Assembly (NCBI RefSeq): GCF_937888285.1 | Contig: NZ_CALART010000049.1 | Coordinates: 1 to 20,085, forward strand | Length of the DNA stretch: 20,085 nt | Origin: an uncultured Aquimonas sp. | GTDB taxonomy: Bacteria; Pseudomonadota; Gammaproteobacteria; Xanthomonadales; Xanthomonadaceae | Direction: 5' to 3' | Shown: in pieces, positions 14,676 through 20,085 of the stretch | Position numbering within the stretch: the first letter of the stretch is position 1 | Layout of the letters: the number at the start of each line of letters is the position of its first letter | The notes under the pieces: model-generated | The model's input: only the letters and a program-made list of their open reading frames with translations | Database searches by the model: none | What the model was told of the DNA's origin: nothing | Position numbers and translations under genes: made by a program

Positions 14676-15703
14676 CCGCACAAAACCGTCTGTCCGTTCT
14701 GTTCTCCGACATCGCACCGGCGGACCAGGCCGCGCTGCAGCAACGGCTTCCGACCCACTGGCACGCGCACTTCGTCCAGAACGAACGCCTGGTGGTATCC
14801 GATGTCGGCGATGAAGACACCGAGGTGCTGTGCGTCTTCGTGCGCACGCGCGTTGACGAATCGGTGCTCCGGTTGCTGCCGCGCGTGCGGCTCGTGGCAA
14901 CGCGCTCCGCGGGCTTCGATCACATCGACCTGCAGGCTTGCCGCCGACGCGGCATTGCCGTGTGCAACGTGCCGGACTATGGGTCCGCCAGCGTCGCCGA
15001 ACATGCCTTCGCGCTGCTGCTGGGCGTGGCTCGCCATCTGACACAAGCCCACGAGCGGGCGCGCCAAGGTTCTTTCGCTTACCGCGGCCTCACCGGCTTC
15101 GAGCTGGAAGGAAAGACGCTGGGCATCGTCGGGCTGGGCCGGATCGGGCGCCACGTGGCCCGTATCGCCCTGGGCTTCGGCATGGAAGTTCTCGCGTACG
15201 ACCCGGCCCTCGCCCCATCGCTCGACATCACGGCAGCACCCATCGCCGGCGTCCGCGTGGTGACGTGGGAGCAGATCCTGCAAAGCAGCGATGTTCTGAG
15301 CCTTCATGTTCCGGCCACGCAGGCCACGCACCACCTTCTCGATGGCCAGGCCTTCGCGCGCATGAAACCGGGCATGGTACTGATCAACACGGCACGGGGT
15401 GCGCTCATCGACGACGCCGCCCTGCTGCACGCACTGGAGGCAGGTACCGTCGCCGCAGCAGGACTGGACGTGCTGGAACAGGAAGGGGATCTGTCTCCCG
15501 AAGTGCCCACGGGCTGCGGCGGACTGGGTTGCGATACCGGCTGGTCGGCATCCAGCCCACTGCTGACGCATCCGCGTGTGCTCGTGACACCGCATGTCGG
15601 GTTCAATACGTCGGAGGCGATCGCGCGCATCCTCGACGAGACCATCTCGAACATCGCAGCCTGGCATGCGGGCCGCCTGCGCAACAGGTTGGATGAGCCA
15701 TGA
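14672..15703 (+). CDS. D-isomer-specific 2-hydroxyacid dehydrogenase (D-lactate dehydrogenase-like)
   Basis: A 343-residue NAD-dependent enzyme that interconverts 2-keto and D-2-hydroxy acids. The ATG at 14672 overlaps the previous stop; the open frame further upstream is shadow. The N-terminal catalytic half has S-A-G-F-D-H-I-D and V-P-D-Y-G-S-A-S-V-A-E-H. The Rossmann motif is G154-L-G-R-I-G159. The catalytic triad is Arg242 in N-T-A-R-G-A-L-I-D, Glu in L-E-Q-E-G-D, and His308 in T-P-H-V-G-F. The insertion after E-Q-E-G-D and the V-P-D-Y-G motif fit D-lactate dehydrogenases better than phosphoglycerate dehydrogenases, but the substrate is not proven. It could re-oxidise NADH made by the GAPDH at 17350. 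Confidence 0.93.
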   Translation: MTAQNRLSVLFSDIAPADQAALQQRLPTHWHAHFVQNERLVVSDVGDEDTEVLCVFVRTRVDESVLRLLPRVRLVATRSAGFDHIDLQACRRRGIAVCNVPDYGSASVAEHAFALLLGVARHLTQAHERARQGSFAYRGLTGFELEGKTLGIVGLGRIGRHVARIALGFGMEVLAYDPALAPSLDITAAPIAGVRVVTWEQILQSSDVLSLHVPATQATHHLLDGQAFARMKPGMVLINTARGALIDDAALLHALEAGTVAAAGLDVLEQEGDLSPEVPTGCGGLGCDTGWSASSPLLTHPRVLVTPHVGFNTSEAIARILDETISNIAAWHAGRLRNRLDEP

Positions 15704-17322
15704 CGCGACCGAACCGCCCCGTTTCCACCGTGCGTCTTGCGGGCCGCCCAACGCAACGCTCGGCGCTGCGCCGGGCCACGCAGATCGCTATGGCCCTGAG
15801 CGGGTTCCTGCTCTGGGTGGCCTGGCACCGGGGCCTGATGCGCTGCGATACCCACCGGGCGGCCGACCGCTTCGCCGAAGTGCTGCAGCGATTGGGCACG
15901 ACCTTCGTGAAGCTGGGCCAGCATCTCAGCCTGCGGGCCGACATTCTGGCGCCCGATGCGCAAGAGGCTCTGGCCAGCCTGCAGGCCAATGTGGCGCCGT
16001 TTCCTCCCGAGCAGGCGGTCCAGGAGGTCGAGGCGGCGCTCGGCCGCCCATGGCAGCAGCTCTTCGCACGCTTCGACATGCACGCGCTCGCCGCGGCCTC
16101 GATCGCCCAGATTCATCGTGCAGCCCTGCCGGACGGGACGGAAGTGGTGGTGAAGATCCGCCGCCCTGGCGCGGCCGAGCAGGCCGAGACCGACATGCGC
16201 ATCCTGCGCCGCATCGTCCTGGTCATGCAGGGGCTCGTGCCCTCGCTGCGTCGCTGGGGGCTGGCAGCCATCGTGGACGAGGTTGCGGCCAACTTCCGCT
16301 ACGAGATGGATTTGTCGCGCGAGGCAGCTTCCGTGCGACGTTTCGCCGACGCCTGGCGCGGCTCTGCCGACATCGTGATCCCCGACGTGGTGGACGGCCT
16401 GTGCACGCCGACCGTCATGGTCCAGCAGTTCAGCCACGGAGCTCACCTGCACGGTCTGCCTTCGTCCACCGCGGTGGCGGCCGCGGGCAAACTCGTGGAC
16501 AGCTACGTCGCCCAGATCTTCCGCGATGGCTTCTTCCACGGCGACCCCCATCCCGGCAACGTCTTCGTGATGGACGATGGCCGCATATGCCTGCACGACT
16601 TCGGCATCGTGGGCCGGGTCGACGGCAACATGCGGCGGGCGCTGGTGGCGTTCGCCCTGGCCTTCGTCGAGCAGGATGCCGAATGGGTGGTCGATGCCTG
16701 GCTCGACCTGGGCCTGCTCGGCGACGGCACCGATCGGGCCGTGTTCGTGCCTGTCGTGCGTGCCCTGGTCGCAGACTGCGCACAGAGGCCGCTGAAGGAC
16801 TGGTCGCTCTCAGGTGCTCTCGCGCAGCTCGTGGCGGCGGGCCGGACCCAGGAAGTCCGGCTGCCCAGGGACCTCCTCGTGCTCACGCGTACCCTGTTGT
16901 TGCTCGAAGGGACGGTGCGCCTGCTGGCACCCGAGTTTTCCATCATCGAAGCCATCTCTCGCCACACGACCACGGGCGTCTTCGACGAGCCCAAGTCTGC
17001 GGCATCGCAGCGTCTGCCATATGAACTGGGGAACGCGGCCCACGCCCTGCCCTCCCTGATGGCGCGGCGTCTGCACAGCGTCTTGCGGCAGGGTGACCTG
17101 CTGCAACTGTCGATCAAGCCGGATGCCAGGATGCTGAGCGGGATCGACCGCCTCGGCCGTCGCGTCGCGCTGGCGCTCGTGACGCTCGGCCTGTACATCG
17201 CATCGAGCTTGTTGATGCAGCACGGCGTGGGCCCGCGCTGGGGCGACATGCCGGTACTCGCGCTGCTGGGCTATGCGCTGGCGATCCGGTTCACGTTTTC
17301 CATCGCGCGCAGCCGCGGCTGA
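15700..17322 (+). CDS. ABC1/UbiB-family atypical kinase
   Basis: A 540-residue membrane-associated protein of the AarF/UbiB/ABC1 family. Family landmarks are K71-L-G-Q74 in the KxGQ helix, an Ala-rich loop (A-A-A-S-I-A-Q-I-H, about 131-139) in place of a Gly-rich loop, Lys152 as ATP-binding lysine, catalytic H280-G-D-P-H-P-G-N287, and D300-F-G302. Two C-terminal hydrophobic helices (about 485-540) anchor it to the membrane. UbiB proteins act as ATPases aiding ubiquinone synthesis or lipid handling. Here no ubiquinone gene is near, so this is probably a paralogue with another lipid or quinone role. The start overlaps the dehydrogenase stop (ATGA). Confidence 0.92.
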   Translation: MTRPNRPVSTVRLAGRPTQRSALRRATQIAMALSGFLLWVAWHRGLMRCDTHRAADRFAEVLQRLGTTFVKLGQHLSLRADILAPDAQEALASLQANVAPFPPEQAVQEVEAALGRPWQQLFARFDMHALAAASIAQIHRAALPDGTEVVVKIRRPGAAEQAETDMRILRRIVLVMQGLVPSLRRWGLAAIVDEVAANFRYEMDLSREAASVRRFADAWRGSADIVIPDVVDGLCTPTVMVQQFSHGAHLHGLPSSTAVAAAGKLVDSYVAQIFRDGFFHGDPHPGNVFVMDDGRICLHDFGIVGRVDGNMRRALVAFALAFVEQDAEWVVDAWLDLGLLGDGTDRAVFVPVVRALVADCAQRPLKDWSLSGALAQLVAAGRTQEVRLPRDLLVLTRTLLLLEGTVRLLAPEFSIIEAISRHTTTGVFDEPKSAASQRLPYELGNAAHALPSLMARRLHSVLRQGDLLQLSIKPDARMLSGIDRLGRRVALALVTLGLYIASSLLMQHGVGPRWGDMPVLALLGYALAIRFTFSIARSRG

Positions 17323-17349
17323 GGCGCCTCATCAAGCAAGGAGTCAGGC

Positions 17350-18405
17350 ATGAACAAGGTCAGAGTGGCGGTGAACGGATACGGTGTGATCGGCAAGCGG
17401 GTGGCGGATGCGGTCGCACTCCAGGAGGACATGGCGCTAGCCGGCGTCGCGGATGTGGTGCACGACTATCGCCTGCAGGTGGCCGCGCAGCGCGCTTTCC
17501 CGATTTACGCGGCGACCGCTGAAGCCGCACAATCGATGCGTGCTGCGGGGCTTCCTGTCGCGGGCGATCTGGCCGACCTGCTCGCCAACGCGGACGTCGT
17601 GGTCGATTGCACACCCAAGAAAGTCGCCGCGGTCAACAAGAGGGCGTACGACGCTGCCGGTGTGAAGTCCATCTTCCATGGCGGCGAGTCCCACGCGTTG
17701 ACCGGTCATTCGTTCGTCGCGCAGGAGAACTACGCAACCGCGATCGGCCGCACCTCCACCCGGGTGGTGTCCTGCAACACGACGTCGATCGTGCGCACCC
17801 TGGGGGCGCTTCGGACAGCGGGCCTGCTCAAGCGAGCCCGCGGGACGCTGATCCGCCGGGCTTCCGACCCGTGGGAGGCGCATGCGGAGGGCATCATCAA
17901 CACGCTCGTGCCGGAGAAGACGATCCCCAGCCATCAGGGACCGGACGCGCGCACTGTGATCCCGGACCTGGACGTCGTCACGATCGCGGTCAAGGCGCCG
18001 CACAACAGCAGCCACCTGCACACCTGGTGGGTCGAACTGACGAGGCCGGCCACGCGCGACGAGGTGCTGGCGGCCTTTCGCGCTGCGCCACGGATCGCGT
18101 TCGTGCGATCCTCGGATGGTCTCGTGGCCCTCAACAGCACGGTGGAACTGATGGCCGATCTCGGCCGCCCGCGCGGCGACCTGTGGGAGGTCGCGTTGTG
18201 GGAGGACGTGCTTTCGGTCGATGGCGATCAGGCGTACTACACCTACCAGGTCTTCAACCAGGCGATCGTAATCCCCGAGACCATCGATGCCATTCGCGCC
18301 TTGAGCGGCATCGAGACCGATCCCCAGGTGTCGATGGCGCGCACCGATGCTTCGCTGGGACTGCAGCGTGATTTCATCCGTGACCGCGTCCAGGTTCGAC
18401 GATGA
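17350..18405 (+). CDS. Type II (archaeal-type) glyceraldehyde-3-phosphate dehydrogenase
   Basis: A 351-residue enzyme with a clear ribosome site (AAGGAG at 17339-17344). The N-terminus V-A-V-N-G-Y-G-V-I-G-K-R-V-A-D-A-V is the NAD(P)-binding start of archaeal GAPDH and differs from the bacterial G-F-G-R-I-G-R. The nucleophile is Cys142 in S-C-N-T-T-S. S-H-Q-G-P-D-A and the H-N-S-S-H-L-H segment (His222/His224) sit where archaeal enzymes have their substrate and catalytic His residues. It would oxidise glyceraldehyde-3-phosphate to 1,3-bisphosphoglycerate or work in reverse. Such enzymes are rare in bacteria, so horizontal origin is likely. The stop overlaps the MgtC-like start (ATGA). Confidence 0.92.
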   Translation: MNKVRVAVNGYGVIGKRVADAVALQEDMALAGVADVVHDYRLQVAAQRAFPIYAATAEAAQSMRAAGLPVAGDLADLLANADVVVDCTPKKVAAVNKRAYDAAGVKSIFHGGESHALTGHSFVAQENYATAIGRTSTRVVSCNTTSIVRTLGALRTAGLLKRARGTLIRRASDPWEAHAEGIINTLVPEKTIPSHQGPDARTVIPDLDVVTIAVKAPHNSSHLHTWWVELTRPATRDEVLAAFRAAPRIAFVRSSDGLVALNSTVELMADLGRPRGDLWEVALWEDVLSVDGDQAYYTYQVFNQAIVIPETIDAIRALSGIETDPQVSMARTDASLGLQRDFIRDRVQVRR

Positions 18406-19664
18406 GTGAATTCGATGATCCCGCGCTGGTCGGGCTCGGGCTGGCACTCGCTTCGGGACTTCTGATCGGCCTGGAACGGGGATGGCAGCAACGCGAGCGG
18501 CCCGAGGGACATCGCGTCGCGGGCGTTCGCACCTTTGCGCTGATCGGCCTGCTCGGCGGCCTTGGCGGGCTGCTGGCCCAGCGCTGGGGAGCCGGCATGC
18601 TCATCGCGCTGCTCGTACTCGTCGGGGTGTATCTGGTGGTGGGCTACCTGGTGACGGCGCATATGCATGCCGTGATGGGACTGACCACGTCCGTCGCCGC
18701 CCTTGCGACTTTCGCCATCGGGGCGCTGGCGACCAGTGGCGCTTGGCGCGTTTCGGCGGTCGCCGCCGTGGTCGTGCTGGCGCTGCTGCGTTTCAAGCAG
18801 CTCTTGCACGCCGGCGTCGGCAAGCTGTCCGAGGCGGAGATCAGCAGCGGCACGCAGTTGCTGTTGATCAGCGTGGTCGTACTGCCCGTACTCCCTGATC
18901 GTGGCTTTGGCCCCTATGAGGCGTTGAATCCCTATCGCCTTTGGTGGGCCGTTGTCCTGCTGGCAGTGCTGTCGTTCGCTGGGTTCGTCCTGATGCGCTC
19001 GCTCGGCAGGAAACGAGGGCTGGTATTCACAGCGCTGCTCGGCGGGATCGTGTCGAGCACCGCCACCACGGCCACGTTGGCGCGCTGGGCCGGGCAGACG
19101 CCAGGCTGGCATCCACTGGCAGCGGCGGGGGCGGCGCTCGCCTGCGCAGCCATGTTTGCGCGCATGGCGGCTCTCGTCGCCATCGCAGCCCCCGGCATCG
19201 GCTGGGACCCGGTGGTCATCTTCGTGGCCATGGCCGTGGCTGGCGGTGTTCTGGGGACGTTCCTGGCGGCGCGGTCGCCCGCCGACGACTTGCCCGAACT
19301 TCAGCTTGGCAACCCATTGCAGCTGCGCTCCGCGCTCCAGTTCGCAGCCTTCCTGGCCGCGGTGATGCTGGCAGGCCGCTTTCTTGCCGATCGCTTCGGG
19401 GATGCTGGCGTCATGCTGACCGCCGCTGCCTCGGGTCTGGTGGACGTCGATGCGATCACGCTCTCGATTGGCCGCCTGGTGACCGAGGGCGCCGTCACCG
19501 CCGCTTCGGCCACCCTGGCCTTGTTCATCGCCGCATCCGTCAATCAGGTCACCAAACTTGTCCTGTTGATGTCGCTGGGCGGTAGGGCGCTCGCATGGAG
19601 AGTGCTCCCGTCGTACGCGGCCATGGCTGCTGCTGGCTTTGCCGTCGCCCTGGGCTTGACCTGA
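18402..19664 (+). CDS. MgtC/SapB-DUF4010 integral membrane protein
   Basis: A 420-residue protein with about 11-12 membrane segments. The N-terminal part has the MgtC/SapB pattern L-A-S-G-L-L-I-G-L-E-R-G-W (about 16-28) and G-V-R-T-F-A-L-I-G-L-L-G-G (about 45-57). The C-terminal part is DUF4010-like, with L-L-G-G-I-V-S-S-T-A-T-T and S-G-L-V-D-V-D-A-I-T-L-S. MgtC relatives are linked to magnesium limitation and intracellular survival, but the long DUF4010 forms have no proven function. It is the last plus-strand gene, only 8 bases from the end of the convergent dehydrogenase, so there is no room for a separate terminator. Confidence 0.9.
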   Translation: MSEFDDPALVGLGLALASGLLIGLERGWQQRERPEGHRVAGVRTFALIGLLGGLGGLLAQRWGAGMLIALLVLVGVYLVVGYLVTAHMHAVMGLTTSVAALATFAIGALATSGAWRVSAVAAVVVLALLRFKQLLHAGVGKLSEAEISSGTQLLLISVVVLPVLPDRGFGPYEALNPYRLWWAVVLLAVLSFAGFVLMRSLGRKRGLVFTALLGGIVSSTATTATLARWAGQTPGWHPLAAAGAALACAAMFARMAALVAIAAPGIGWDPVVIFVAMAVAGGVLGTFLAARSPADDLPELQLGNPLQLRSALQFAAFLAAVMLAGRFLADRFGDAGVMLTAAASGLVDVDAITLSIGRLVTEGAVTAASATLALFIAASVNQVTKLVLLMSLGGRALAWRVLPSYAAMAAAGFAVALGLT

Positions 19665-19672
19665 AACAGCGA

Positions 19673-20085
19673 TCAGCTATCGAAGGCCACCGATCGCGCC
19701 AGACTCTCCTGCGCTTCAAGGGCAGACAGCCTGCCCTTGAGCGCCGCCTGGATGACGCCGAAGGCGTCACCGCCCAGCGCCACCCGAAGCGGTGGCTTCT
19801 CGCTCGTGGCCGTGTCGAAGATCCGGTGCGCGATCTTCTGCGGATCGAGCGTGTACAACTCGTCACCCGCGTTCTCGAACATCGCGCGAATCTGTCCAGC
19901 GGGCGTGTCCTGATAGGCGGGGTTCGCCGGCGCGTACTGCAAATTGCGGCTGAAGCTCGTGCGAGCGCCGCCCGGTTCAATGAGTGTGACGAAGACCCCA
20001 AACCCCTCCAGTTCCTGGCGAAGGCATTCGCTGAAGCCTTCCAGACCCCATTTCGCGGCGTGGTAAAGACTGCTGGTCGGCAGGG
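19673..20085 (-). CDS. Short-chain dehydrogenase/reductase, C-terminal part
   Basis: The minus-strand frame is open from the right edge of the window to a TGA at 19673-19675, giving 136 residues. The N-terminal Rossmann half lies beyond the window. The visible part starts with L-P-T-S-S-L-Y-H-A-A-K-W-G-L-E-G-F, the catalytic Y-x-x-x-K of classical SDR enzymes, followed by L-I-E-P-G-G-A-R-T-S-F, the usual P-G motif after the sixth strand. The remaining residues form the variable substrate domain. The substrate is not predictable. The gene is convergent with the operon and is probably independent of it. Confidence 0.92.
   Translation of the reverse strand, partial: LPTSSLYHAAKWGLEGFSECLRQELEGFGVFVTLIEPGGARTSFSRNLQYAPANPAYQDTPAGQIRAMFENAGDELYTLDPQKIAHRIFDTATSEKPPLRVALGGDAFGVIQAALKGRLSALEAQESLARSVAFDS

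Overview
This high-GC window looks like an accessory or metal/stress-resistance region of a betaproteobacterium, most likely Burkholderiales. That placement rests on base composition, the style of the genes and an FNR/Anr-type site; no rRNA or other marker gene is present to confirm it.

Layout. (1) 1-407: the 3' end of an IS5-family element, with the C-terminal part of a DDE transposase and a probable right end next to a CTAA. (2) 542-1107: a MerR-family metal regulator on the minus strand, and a divergent intergenic region with a perfect FNR/Anr box placed exactly as in a class II promoter. (3) 1108-6528: a copper-resistance-like block. It holds a His-rich exported protein, a textbook MerR-type promoter with a 19-bp spacer, a Met-rich exported protein, a DUF2933 protein, an ICMT-like membrane methyltransferase, a PPK2 polyphosphate kinase and a P1B-type metal ATPase with an unusual CPD transport motif. 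(4) 6542-9881: an MFS permease and a LemA / TPM / TPM envelope trio. (5) 9907-18405: a metabolic block with archaeal-looking members. It holds a beta-CASP metallo-beta-lactamase nuclease, an AMP/thymidine phosphorylase of archaeal signature, a PRPP synthetase homologue, a DUF6629 membrane protein, an 84-aa orphan, a D-2-hydroxyacid dehydrogenase, an ABC1/UbiB-type kinase and a type II (archaeal-type) GAPDH. (6) 18402-19664: an MgtC/DUF4010 membrane protein. (7) 19673-20085: the C-terminal part of a convergent short-chain dehydrogenase that runs off the window.

All genes from 1108 to 19664 lie on the plus strand. Eight junctions are 4-base ATGA stop/start overlaps and most others are gaps of 1 to 55 bases, so much of this stretch is probably cotranscribed. 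The two visible control sites suggest dual input: metal (MerR-type promoter at 1595-1625) and oxygen/redox (FNR box at 1036-1049).

Most interesting reading (inference): an FNR/metal-controlled survival island. In it, RNA or nucleotide breakdown (beta-CASP nuclease, archaeal-type phosphorylase, PRPP synthetase), triose oxidation (type II GAPDH), NADH re-oxidation (D-lactate dehydrogenase-like enzyme) and polyphosphate use (PPK2) sit beside a non-canonical metal pump and envelope-stress genes.
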